Assembly (NCBI RefSeq): GCF_014206975.1
Contig: NZ_JACHOU010000003.1
Span: 186,001-250,000 of the forward strand
Reading direction: 5' to 3'
Origin: Aminobacter aganoensis
GTDB lineage: Bacteria > Pseudomonadota > Alphaproteobacteria > Rhizobiales > Rhizobiaceae
Length of the DNA stretch: 64,000 nucleotides
The stretch's first letter is position 1. Each line of letters begins with the position of its first letter. A program made the translations under genes and the position numbers. The notes beneath the pieces were generated by a model. The model did not search any database, had not been told where the DNA came from, and saw only the letters and a list, made by a program, of their open reading frames with translations. Below are positions 38,144 through 46,434 of the stretch, piece by piece.

Positions 38144-39088
38144 ATGCAGGCTGTCATCGAGGCCATTCGCCCTGTTGCAACGGGGATCGTGCAGCTCAGC
38201 CTGAAGCCTGAGGCGGCCAGCCAGGCGCTCGAGGTCACGCCAGGGGCGCACATCGACCTGCACTTGCCGAACGGTCTTGTCCGACAGTATTCCCTGATCA
38301 ATCCTGCCGCCGGCGAAACGCTCGATGTTGCGGTTAATCTCGATCCGCATAGCCGCGGCGGCTCGCGTTGCGTTCATCAGGATTTGAAGGCCGGTGACCG
38401 CATCGAGATCAGCCCGCCACGCAACAATTTCCCTCTCGACGAATCCGCGCATCAGTCGATCTTCATCGCTGGCGGGATAGGAATTACACCCATCCTTGCG
38501 ATGGTCCGCCGCTTGAGCGAGCTTGGCCGTGCCTGGACGCTTTATCACTGCGCCCGAACCCCCGAGCGCACGCCCTTCATGGCGGAGTTGCGCATCCTTG
38601 CCGCGCGCGTCGGGGCAAGCCTCGTCCACGTCCATGACGGCATGCCGGGTATCGCACCGCTAGACATTGCGGCGGTTGTCGATGCCGCGCAGGACGACGC
38701 CCAATTCTATTGCTGCGGACCGAAGCCGCTCATGGCGGCTTTCGAGGCAGCCACCGCGAAATTGCCGCCAGCCCGCGTCCATGTCGAGTATTTCGCCAAC
38801 GATGCCGTGCGGGCAAAGGGCCACGAGTTCGAACTGGTCTGTGCCCGCTCCGGTATGACGCTCACGATACCGGCAGGATGCTCGGTACTTGAGGCGCTCG
38901 AGGCACGGGGCATGGCGCCGCTTTGTTCGTGTCGCGAAGGCGTTTGCGGCACCTGCGAGACCGCCATCCTGGCCGGAGAAGCCGACCATCGCGATCTCGT
39001 CCTCAGTCCCGACGAACGTGCCTCGAACGCAACCATGATGATTTGCGTGTCCCGGGCCAAGACCCCCTCGCTCACTCTCGATCTCTAA
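38144..39088 (+). CDS. PDR/VanB-type oxygenase reductase
   Basis: This 314-residue flavoprotein combines a flavin domain (PNGLVRQYSLIN, about 45-55), an NAD-binding domain (IFIAGGIGITPILAMVRRL, and YCCGPKPLMAAFEA) and a C-terminal plant-type [2Fe-2S] domain with Cys in CSCREGVCGTC near 261 and a fourth Cys in MMICVSRA. It would pass electrons from NAD(P)H to the Rieske oxygenase encoded two genes downstream. It is the first gene of the set divergent from lysR, with AGGAG before its start. Confidence 0.92.
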   Translation: MQAVIEAIRPVATGIVQLSLKPEAASQALEVTPGAHIDLHLPNGLVRQYSLINPAAGETLDVAVNLDPHSRGGSRCVHQDLKAGDRIEISPPRNNFPLDESAHQSIFIAGGIGITPILAMVRRLSELGRAWTLYHCARTPERTPFMAELRILAARVGASLVHVHDGMPGIAPLDIAAVVDAAQDDAQFYCCGPKPLMAAFEAATAKLPPARVHVEYFANDAVRAKGHEFELVCARSGMTLTIPAGCSVLEALEARGMAPLCSCREGVCGTCETAILAGEADHRDLVLSPDERASNATMMICVSRAKTPSLTLDL

Positions 39089-39099
39089 AGGAAATCAAC

Positions 39100-39849
39100 A
39101 TGAGCCTCTTGAAGAACAAGACCATCATCGTCACTGGAGCCGGCGGCAACATTGGTCAGGCCTACTGTCGGGGCTTCCTCGCTATGGGAGCAAATGTCGT
39201 CGCTGCCGACCTGGTGGATATCAGCCGGGAAGCTGCAGCCTGGGGCTCCGCCGACCGGGTGCTGGTCGTCACGGCTGATGTCGTGAGGCAGCAGGATTGC
39301 GACGCTATGGCTGCTGCGGCGGTCTCGAAGTTCGGCCGGATCGACGGGCTGCTCAACAATGCCGGTTTCTTCAAGTCGGCGAGTTTTGGCTCATTCCTCG
39401 ACATACCCGCTGATGAATGGAACCTCTGCTATGAGGTCAACGTCAAGGGGTCATGGCAATGCATCAAGGCGGTTCACGCCCAGATGAAGCTGCAGGGCCA
39501 GGGCAGCATCGTCAACGTCTCGTCGAACACGCCATACAAGGGCGTCCCTAATTTCCTGCACTACGTCTCCTCCAAGGCGGCCATCGTCGGCCTGTCACGT
39601 GCGTTGGCGCGCGAGGTCGGGGGCGATGGCATCATCGTCAATACGCTCTGCCCCGACTTGATCCCTGATGACGACATCATCGCGCGGCAGGGCACCATCG
39701 CCGACGAACGCATCATCGCCGGGCGCTGCATCAGGCGCACGCAGCTTCCCGAGGACATGGTTGGAGCTGCCGCATTCCTCTTCAGCGATCTCGCTGGTTT
39801 CGTCACCGGCCAGAGCCTTCTGGTCAACGGTGGCGCCCACTTCAATTAG
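39100..39849 (+). CDS. SDR-family oxidoreductase
   Basis: This 249-residue classical short-chain dehydrogenase has the cofactor loop TGAGGNIGQ, the NNAG motif and catalytic Tyr-x3-Lys in HYVSSKAA, with the Ser in VNVSSNTP. An acidic residue after beta-2 (AADLVD) favours NAD. It sits between the reductase and the Rieske oxygenase, so it probably oxidises a hydroxylated product. Start at ATG 39100 after AAGGA. Confidence 0.9.
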   Translation: MSLLKNKTIIVTGAGGNIGQAYCRGFLAMGANVVAADLVDISREAAAWGSADRVLVVTADVVRQQDCDAMAAAAVSKFGRIDGLLNNAGFFKSASFGSFLDIPADEWNLCYEVNVKGSWQCIKAVHAQMKLQGQGSIVNVSSNTPYKGVPNFLHYVSSKAAIVGLSRALAREVGGDGIIVNTLCPDLIPDDDIIARQGTIADERIIAGRCIRRTQLPEDMVGAAAFLFSDLAGFVTGQSLLVNGGAHFN

Positions 39850-39858
39850 GAGACAGCC

Positions 39859-40905
39859 ATGCTCAACAACGAACCCAGGTCGCCCGCACCGCACGAAAAC
39901 CCCACCTATCGGGCACTCCGCCATTTCTGGCATCCGGTCTGCTATTCGCACGAGATCGTAGACAAGCCGCATGGTGTCCAACTGATGGGCGAGAAGATCG
40001 TGGTTGCGCGCCTTGGCTCGGACCTTGTCGCCATGCAGGATCGCTGCCCGCACAAGGGGGCGGCACTGTCATTGGGACAAGTGGTCGATTGCAAGCTGGA
40101 ATGTCCATATCACGGCTGGCAGTTCGACCAGCAGGGCGACTGCGTGCGCATCCCTGCGCGCGAGGAGATGGCATCGGTGATGAACCGCAAGGTGCGCAAG
40201 TACCATGCGACGGAGTCGGCCGGAATGATCTGGGTCTGCCTCGCAGACGAGCCGAAATATGCACCGCCCGAATTCTCGGAACTGGACGATGGCGAATATC
40301 GCGTGCTTCGGGGCAATTCCTACGACTGGAGCACCTCGACGCCGCGCCGTCTGGAGAATTTCGTCGATTTCGCGCACTTCGCCTTTGTCCACGACGGCAC
40401 GATCGGTAGCCGCGAAAATCCGCGCGTCGAGGCTGTGAAGGTTTGGCGCGAGGATAACGTCATGCGCTTCGACCGCAGTGGCGTAAAGGAGCCGGGCGTC
40501 GGCAAGAAGAAGGAGCTTCTCGGCCTGACGGACGACTGGATCGAGCCCACCAATGTCTATCACGTCACCATGCCGCATACCGTCCATCTCAAGCGGATAT
40601 TCCCGAACGGCAAGCGCTATGTCCTGTTCATGGCGGCTTCGCCGGTCGACGCCACAACGACCCGCAGCTTCTGGTGGCAGGCACGCGACTTCGGCACTGA
40701 AGCAGAGCACGATGCCTTCTTCATGGATTTCGAAGACGAAGTCCTGGCGGAGGACAAGCCAATCATCGAGTCTCAGACCCCGATCCAGATGGATTTGGCC
40801 GGTGAACTGGCGCGGCAGGAAATGCCGGTCCGTCACGCCGACATCGTCAGTGTGGAATACCGCCGTTGGCTGCTGGAACTGACGAACGAGTTGGCCAATG
40901 TCTGA
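39859..40905 (+). CDS. Rieske non-heme iron oxygenase (VanA-like)
   Basis: This 348-residue oxygenase alpha subunit has the Rieske site C63-P-H65 and C82-P-Y-H85, and the mononuclear iron site N167-x2-D170-x2-H173-x4-H178 (ENFVDFAHFAFVH). Size and PDR-type partner match the VanA/dicamba demethylase/NdmA group, which does O- or N-demethylation or ring hydroxylation. With the nucleobase permease and amidohydrolase nearby, a purine-like N-heterocycle is a reasonable guess at substrate. It overlaps the hydrolase gene by 8 bp. Confidence 0.92.
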   Translation: MLNNEPRSPAPHENPTYRALRHFWHPVCYSHEIVDKPHGVQLMGEKIVVARLGSDLVAMQDRCPHKGAALSLGQVVDCKLECPYHGWQFDQQGDCVRIPAREEMASVMNRKVRKYHATESAGMIWVCLADEPKYAPPEFSELDDGEYRVLRGNSYDWSTSTPRRLENFVDFAHFAFVHDGTIGSRENPRVEAVKVWREDNVMRFDRSGVKEPGVGKKKELLGLTDDWIEPTNVYHVTMPHTVHLKRIFPNGKRYVLFMAASPVDATTTRSFWWQARDFGTEAEHDAFFMDFEDEVLAEDKPIIESQTPIQMDLAGELARQEMPVRHADIVSVEYRRWLLELTNELANV

Positions 40906-41713
40906 TGGCGGTCCGACGTCCATTTTTGTCGACGGCGCCGGAGTTCCGCTGCATGTGGCCGACTACGGTGGTTCCGGCCCCGTCATCCTCGCTCTGCACG
41001 GCGTCACCGGTGGCGGCTTTCTGTGGTCCGGGGTGGCACGTGAATTGGCGGGTCTGGCACGGATCGTCGCGCCTGATTTTCGCGGTCACGGCCGAAGCGG
41101 CTGGTCGGCGGACGGGGCCTATGGAACCGCCGACCATGTTGCAGATGTGCGCAGGATTCTGGATCAGGTCGACCTGGGCCCCGAGCCGCCGGTGATCATG
41201 GGATCGTCATGGGGCGCTCTGGTCGCCATCAGGCTTCTGGCCACGAGCCCGGACATTGCGCGCCGGCTGATCATCGTCGACGTCGAACCCTCGTTTGACG
41301 CGGCCGAAACCGATGTACTGCCGCGGCCCTACCGTTTCGCCTCCCTGGAGGAGGCCCTTGCCTGGGAGCGGCACCCGAACCGTCACGCATCCGAGACCGA
41401 TCTGGCCAGCTTTACCCGCGCCTCGCTGGTTGAAAGCCAGGAAGGCCAATGGCTGCGGCGGCATGATCCCTTCTTCCTCACCCGCTGGCCTTTCCGTAAC
41501 GACAATCTCTGGGAGGAGCTTGGCAGTCTTGGTCAGAAAGTGAGGATCATTCGGGGTTCAGAAAGCTTCGTGCGACGCGAGGTCTGCCTGCGCATGGCCG
41601 CCATGGGCAAGGAATGGGATCTGTCGGAGATCGCGGCGAGCGGCCATCTCGTGCCGCTCGATCAACCCCGAGCCCTGGCGAAGGAGGTCGCGCAGTTCAT
41701 CGGAGGCGCCTGA
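40898..41713 (+). CDS. Alpha/beta hydrolase
   Basis: This 271-residue protein has the alpha/beta-hydrolase fold: oxyanion region ALHGVTGGG, APDFRGHGRSGWS, nucleophile Ser104 in GSSWG, and the catalytic His in ASGHLVPLDQP near 254. Such enzymes cleave esters, lactones, amides or C-C bonds. It overlaps the Rieske gene by 8 bp, so it should act on the oxygenation product or a later intermediate. Confidence 0.87.
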   Translation: MSDGGPTSIFVDGAGVPLHVADYGGSGPVILALHGVTGGGFLWSGVARELAGLARIVAPDFRGHGRSGWSADGAYGTADHVADVRRILDQVDLGPEPPVIMGSSWGALVAIRLLATSPDIARRLIIVDVEPSFDAAETDVLPRPYRFASLEEALAWERHPNRHASETDLASFTRASLVESQEGQWLRRHDPFFLTRWPFRNDNLWEELGSLGQKVRIIRGSESFVRREVCLRMAAMGKEWDLSEIAASGHLVPLDQPRALAKEVAQFIGGA

Positions 41714-41781
41714 ACAGGCGGCTCCGATGCTTCGGGGAATAAAGACAATCGTATAGCAGCTAGGTCCTAGGGAGGAGCCCC

Positions 41782-43161
41782 ATGCAGAATGCTAGTCAAG
41801 AGGCCAACGCCACACAATCGAAAGCCGCGCCGGCAGTTGATCCTGTCGATGAGATGCCTGCCCCGCCGCGGCTCGCCGCGCTTGGCCTTCAGCACGTTCT
41901 GGTCATGTATGCAGGGGCCATCACCGTCCCGCTCATCGTCGGCGGCGCGCTTGGCCTGAGCAAGCAGGACATTGCAACGCTGATAAATGCCGATCTTCTG
42001 TGTTGCGGCATCATCTCGATCATCCAGTCGCTTGGCATCGGCAATAAGATAGGTATCCGCCTGCCAGTCATGATGGGTGTCTCCTACGCCGGTTTCGCTC
42101 CGATGATTGCGATAGGTCTGACCCCTGACGTTGGCATGACAGGGCTCTATGGGGCGATCATCGCGGCAGGGGTGATCTGCTATCTCGCGACGCCGCTGAT
42201 CGCCCGGGCGCTTGTCCTGTTCCCGCCGGTCGTGACCGGCACCACCTTGGTCAGCTTGGGGGTAGGGCTGCTGGGCGTCGCCACCACATGGATTGGCGGA
42301 GGCTTCGGAAGCTCCGAATTCGGGCGGCCGCTCTATCTTCTCATTGGCGCCTTCGTGGTGCTTTCGATCCTGCTGATAGCCCGCTTTGCAAGAGGCTTCC
42401 TCGCCAACATATCGGTGCTGGTCGGAATTGTGCTGGGTTATGCCGTCGCCTATCTCTTGGGGCTGGTGGACTTCTCGGGCGTGAGCGAGGCGCCGCTGAT
42501 CGGCTTTGTCCAGCCGTTCCATTTCGGCCTGCCGACCTTCCATGTCATTCCGATCCTCACCATGACGCTGGTCGTCCTGATCGCGATGGTCGAATCGATC
42601 GGTCTCTTCTTCTCGCTGGGTGAGATCCTCGAGCGCGACCTGACCCGGGACCAGTTCCGTCGCGGTCTTCGTGCCGACGCGCTGGGGGCGGTGATCGGCG
42701 GCATCTTCAATGCCTTTCCCTATACCTCCTATGCTCAGAATATCGGTCTTGTCGGCATCACCGGTGCGCGCAGCCGCTTCATTTGTGTCGCTGGCGGCGT
42801 GATCCTGATCGTCCTGGGCTTCTTTCCCAAGGTTGCCAGCGTCGTCGCTTCGGTTCCGAGCTTCGTCCTTGGAGGTGCGGCACTGGTGATGTTCGGTCTG
42901 GTTGCCTGTTCTGGCATCCGCATCCTTTCGCGCGTCGATTGGCAGGGGAACCGCTACAACGCGTTCATCGTGGCCATCAGCATGGGCCTCGGCATGATGC
43001 CCAACATGTCGGCCAAAATATTCCACCAGCTCCCGTCTTCGCTCGAGCCTCTGCTTGGCAGCGGAGTGATCCTGACCGCAGTGTCGGCGGTTGTCCTCAA
43101 CATCGTGTTTAACGGCACCCGGCCCGCCGCCAGCCGAGCGCCGGCTGTGCATTCAATCTGA
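41782..43161 (+). CDS. Nucleobase:cation symporter-2 family permease
   Basis: This 459-residue protein has 12-14 membrane helices and NCS2 features: GLQHVLVMYAGAITVPLIVGGALGL at the start, the substrate motif region LIAMVESIGLFFSLGEIL, and NAFPYTSYAQNIGLVGITGARSR. NCS2 members import xanthine, uric acid, uracil or related bases by proton symport. It should bring in the substrate of the adjacent oxygenase set. A family-level call only; the exact base is not predictable. Confidence 0.9.
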   Translation: MQNASQEANATQSKAAPAVDPVDEMPAPPRLAALGLQHVLVMYAGAITVPLIVGGALGLSKQDIATLINADLLCCGIISIIQSLGIGNKIGIRLPVMMGVSYAGFAPMIAIGLTPDVGMTGLYGAIIAAGVICYLATPLIARALVLFPPVVTGTTLVSLGVGLLGVATTWIGGGFGSSEFGRPLYLLIGAFVVLSILLIARFARGFLANISVLVGIVLGYAVAYLLGLVDFSGVSEAPLIGFVQPFHFGLPTFHVIPILTMTLVVLIAMVESIGLFFSLGEILERDLTRDQFRRGLRADALGAVIGGIFNAFPYTSYAQNIGLVGITGARSRFICVAGGVILIVLGFFPKVASVVASVPSFVLGGAALVMFGLVACSGIRILSRVDWQGNRYNAFIVAISMGLGMMPNMSAKIFHQLPSSLEPLLGSGVILTAVSAVVLNIVFNGTRPAASRAPAVHSI

Positions 43162-43170
43162 CATCCTCCT

Positions 43171-43192
43171 CCTGCGCCCGGTCGGGCGCAGG
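43171..43192. promoter_or_regulatory. Strong hairpin between permease and amidohydrolase genes
   Basis: CCTGCGCCCG-GT-CGGGCGCAGG forms a perfect 10-bp stem with a minimal loop, 22 bp before the amidohydrolase start. There is no T-run. It may trim or attenuate the transcript within the operon. Confidence 0.5.
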
Positions 43193-43213
43193 ATCGAACC
43201 TCGAAGGCTTGCC

Positions 43214-44644
43214 ATGACCGACGCTGTATCCAGCACGAACGACGACATCTCCCTCTACGAAGGGGCCGACTTGCTGACCCTTGATCCTGCTCAACCCCTG
43301 ATCCGCAATGGCGCGATTGCCGTATTCGCCGACAGGATCCTGGAGGTCGGCCCCGCGGGAGACATGGCAAAAATTTACGGTGCCAAGGCGCGGCGGATCG
43401 ACTGGTCGGGGCGCGTCGCCATGCCAGGCCTGGTCGACGGCCACACGCATCTGTTCCAGAGTCTCGGGCGGACGCTTGGGGACGGACTCTCGCTGCTGCC
43501 CTGGCTCGAGAAATTCATGCTGCCGCTTGCCGCGAACGTACAGCCCCAGGATGCGCTGGCCATCGTCCGGCTGGCGGCACTGAATTCCCTGCTCAACGGC
43601 ACCACCTCGATCGTCGACAATCACTACGCCCCAGTCGATGCCGAAACGGTGGTGACCCTTGCCCGGGAGATGACCGCGATCGGCGTCCGCGGCGTTGTCG
43701 CGCGCGGCATCTTTGGGCCGATGGTCGAAGGCGGGCGGCGCATGAACTGTGATCCACGTCTCTTTCGCCACTCCTCGAAAGAGGAGATCGCCATCATGCG
43801 CGAATGCCTGGCCACGCATCCGGCAGGTGGGTTGGTGGAGATCTGGCCAATGCCGGAAAACATCGTCTATCTCGACCCGGACCTGATCGTCGCCTGTTCC
43901 GAATTTGCCCGGGATCACGGCATCGGCTGGCAGGCCCATTGCAGCGAGTCGAAATTCGAAGTCGAGATATTCGAGGCGATTCACGGCATGCGACCGGCAA
44001 TCTGGATGGCGCGCGAAGGCGTGCTGTCGGAGCGGGCTTCCTTCGCGCATGGCATCTGGTACGACGATGCCGAAGTCGAGATCCTGGGTGAGGCACGCGC
44101 GAACGTCGTCCACAATCCGGTCTGCAACCAGTATCTTGCCTCCGGCATCATCCGGCTCGAGCCCTTGCTCAAGGCCGGTGTCAATGTCGCGCTTGGGAGC
44201 GATGGTGTGGCCGTGGGTGGCCTGAGCATCTTCGAGGCCATGAAGGCCGGCCTGTTGCTCCAGAGAATCCGCGAGTTCGATCCGCTTGCGACCACTGCCG
44301 AGCTGATGCTGGAACTCGCGACCCGTCGCGGTGGTCGCCTCTTGCGCCGCAACGTCGGGCAATTGCGCACAGGTTGCCTGGCCGACATCGTCGCGCTGGA
44401 TATGGGAGGCCTCGCGCATCAGCCCGTCACGCGTCTCGCGAGCTCGGTGGTGATGGCCGGATTGCCGCCTGTTCGTGATGTTGTGGTAAATGGCGACATG
44501 GTCGTCAAGGACGGGAAGTCCACCCGGATCGATCAGGAGCAAGTTGTCGCAGATGCGCTGCAGGCAACGGCCGGCCTTATCGATCGGGCTGCGCTGCGAC
44601 CGCTGGTCAAGGACTGGGTCGCGCCCCGCTTCAGCCTTGGCTGA
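43214..44644 (+). CDS. Amidohydrolase (guanine/8-oxoguanine deaminase or ATZ/TRZ type)
   Basis: This 476-residue metal-dependent deaminase of the amidohydrolase superfamily has the H-x-H pair H77/H79 in GLVDGHTHLFQS, a later His in GWQAHCSES, another in SFAHGIW, and the catalytic Asp in ALGSDGV. These match the ATZ/TRZ and guanine-deaminase subgroup with one zinc or iron. It probably deaminates or dechlorinates/demethoxylates a ring compound. Start at ATG 43214 matches the fold start. Confidence 0.87.
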   Translation: MTDAVSSTNDDISLYEGADLLTLDPAQPLIRNGAIAVFADRILEVGPAGDMAKIYGAKARRIDWSGRVAMPGLVDGHTHLFQSLGRTLGDGLSLLPWLEKFMLPLAANVQPQDALAIVRLAALNSLLNGTTSIVDNHYAPVDAETVVTLAREMTAIGVRGVVARGIFGPMVEGGRRMNCDPRLFRHSSKEEIAIMRECLATHPAGGLVEIWPMPENIVYLDPDLIVACSEFARDHGIGWQAHCSESKFEVEIFEAIHGMRPAIWMAREGVLSERASFAHGIWYDDAEVEILGEARANVVHNPVCNQYLASGIIRLEPLLKAGVNVALGSDGVAVGGLSIFEAMKAGLLLQRIREFDPLATTAELMLELATRRGGRLLRRNVGQLRTGCLADIVALDMGGLAHQPVTRLASSVVMAGLPPVRDVVVNGDMVVKDGKSTRIDQEQVVADALQATAGLIDRAALRPLVKDWVAPRFSLG

Positions 44645-44815
44645 AGGGGAATAGAATCGGCAACAGCAGGCAAGCGCGATGAGAATTGATGACGCTCAGG
44701 TTCCAGGGCGCCGAAATACCTCAGAGCGAAGGTGTGGTTGAAGGGAGGGTCCAATCCGAGCTTGCTTCCTGCATTTGCCGAAATGTGATTTCAAGCCTTG
44801 GAGATGGAGGCCTTG

Positions 44816-45582
44816 ATGAAGCAGCGGCAATTGACCTGGTTTGAGCGATGCGGAATGGGCTCGGATCGAGCCGTTGCTGCCGCAAGGACGCACGGGCGCG
44901 CACCGGGTTGATGACCGCCGGGTGATCTCCGGCATCGTGCACATGCTCAGGAGCGGTGCCTGCTGGCGCGACTGTCCTCCGGAGTATGGGCCCTACACGA
45001 CCATCTACAATCGCTTCAACCGCTGGAGCCGACAGGGTATCTGGCTGGGCATGTTCGAGGCGCTGACCGGTAACAACGGCATCTGGGGAACGGTGGCGAT
45101 GGATGCCACCCATATCAAGGCGCACCGCTCTGCTGGCGGCGCAAAAGGGGGGCCTTCGCGCAGGCCATAGGTGTTTCGCGTGGCGGCCGCACCAGCAAGC
45201 TGCACGGACTGAACGACGCCCAGGGTCGGCCAAGGCTGCTCATGCTGTCGGCAACATCAACGACATGAGCATGGCAGGCGCACTGATCGAGCAGGATGCA
45301 GGCCGCTTCGATCGACTCATCGCCGACCGCGGCTACGACACCAACGCCATCCGGGCCGCCATTGCAGCCAACGGCGCCACCGTGGTCATTCCCTCAACCA
45401 TGAGCCGACGAACACCGATCCCCTACGTTCGCGATGCATACAAGGCCCGAAACCTCGTCGAGCGCCTCCGGTGCAGGCTCAAGGACTGGCGGCGCATCGC
45501 CACGCGATACGACAAGCTGGCAAGGAACTTCCTCGCATCGCTGCAACACTCACTTACTGGTGCAATTGAGTCCGGATCCTAG
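44816..45582 (+). pseudogene. IS5-family transposase remnant with several frameshifts
   Basis: The IS5-type signature appears in pieces: LSDAEWARIEPLLPQG...VHMLRSGACWRDCPPEYGPYTTIYNRFNRW (frame from 44841), a short piece AIGVSRGGRTSKLHGLNDAQGRP in another frame (about 45165-45240), then MSMAGALIEQDAGRFDRLIADRGYD...YKARNLVERLRCRLKDWRRIATRYDKLARNF (45265-45550). The expected start lies out of frame near 44816 and the end (AATLTYWCN) is also shifted. At least three indels, so the element is dead. It marks the boundary between two catabolic islands. I did not find its terminal repeats. Confidence 0.85.
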
Positions 45583-45614
45583 CGCGTCAGCTTACCATGA
45601 CCGAGCAAGGTCGC

Positions 45615-46382
45615 TCATACGATCTCGGCCGCGGCCGAAGCACCCGGCCGGGGGCCACAGAGATAGCTCAGCACGACGTCGACGACATGCTGCCGCCGTG
45701 CTTCCAGCCAGTCGGCGTCGGTCAGGTCGACCTGCAAAGTCCATGACATTGTGTGTTTGTTGGCCAGGTGCACCCAGCACAGGGCGAAGATCGTCAACCA
45801 GAGTTGCGTTGGGTCGGGATTGCGGATGAATACGCCGGATTCCACGCCCTTCTTTAGCATGGTGCTCACCGAACTCGACAATCGCGAAGTCATCGTCGGC
45901 ACCAGTTCCGACTGTTTCAGGAACTGCGCGCGCAGGATGTTCTCATTCATGACGATGCTGATCAGGTCGGGATTGTCGGCGAAATGCTTGAAGGTGAAGT
46001 CGACTAGCCGTTCGAGGCCAAGACGGGGGTCCTCTTCGTCGAAATGCAGGTCCTGCTCGGCAGCGCGGACGGCGCGGTACACCTCCTCAATGGTGGCGAT
46101 GTAGAGCTGCTCCTTGTCGGTAAAATAGTGGTAGAGCATGCGCATGTTTGCGTTCGCGGTCTTGGCGATGTTTTCGACGCGCGCGCCGCTGAATCCCTTG
46201 TCGGCGAATTCGTTCACCGCCGCGTCGAGGATACGGCGGCGCGTGGCCGCTGGGTCGCGCGGGACATAGGTGTGCTTTCGCCCAGCGGCGGCGCGCTTGC
46301 GGGGCGTCTTTTTATTCTCCGCCCCGTTCGCCTCACCGTCTTGCTCGGTGGCAGCAGGTGTAGATGGATTGCGTTTATCCAT
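45615..46382 (-). CDS. TetR-family regulator of the right-hand catabolic island
   Basis: This 255-residue protein has a long basic, low-complexity N-terminus (about 1-40, KKTPRKRAAAGRKH), then the TetR helix-turn-helix (TRRRILDAAVNEFADKGFSGARVENIAKTANANMRMLYHYFTDKEQLYIATIEEVY) and a ligand domain resembling TetR_C_7/TetR_C_33-type members. It lies 52 bp after the acyl-CoA ligase gene on the same strand. Five promoter regions nearby share a palindrome (see 53282-53299), which makes it the candidate repressor of the whole island. The effector is unknown, perhaps an acyl-CoA. Confidence 0.87.
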   Translation of the reverse strand: MDKRNPSTPAATEQDGEANGAENKKTPRKRAAAGRKHTYVPRDPAATRRRILDAAVNEFADKGFSGARVENIAKTANANMRMLYHYFTDKEQLYIATIEEVYRAVRAAEQDLHFDEEDPRLGLERLVDFTFKHFADNPDLISIVMNENILRAQFLKQSELVPTMTSRLSSSVSTMLKKGVESGVFIRNPDPTQLWLTIFALCWVHLANKHTMSWTLQVDLTDADWLEARRQHVVDVVLSYLCGPRPGASAAAEIV

Positions 46383-46434
46383 TTCGATGCCCCTTGCGGC
46401 CTTTTGTTATTGAAATCGCCGTGTTCGATCGGCC

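Noticed and set aside
41767-43152. 461-codon minus-strand open frame
   Set aside because: Antisense to the nucleobase permease; its His/Asp/Arg-rich composition is the complement of hydrophobic codons.
43109-44542. 477-codon minus-strand open frame
   Set aside because: Antisense to the amidohydrolase, which shows its full metal-ligand set.
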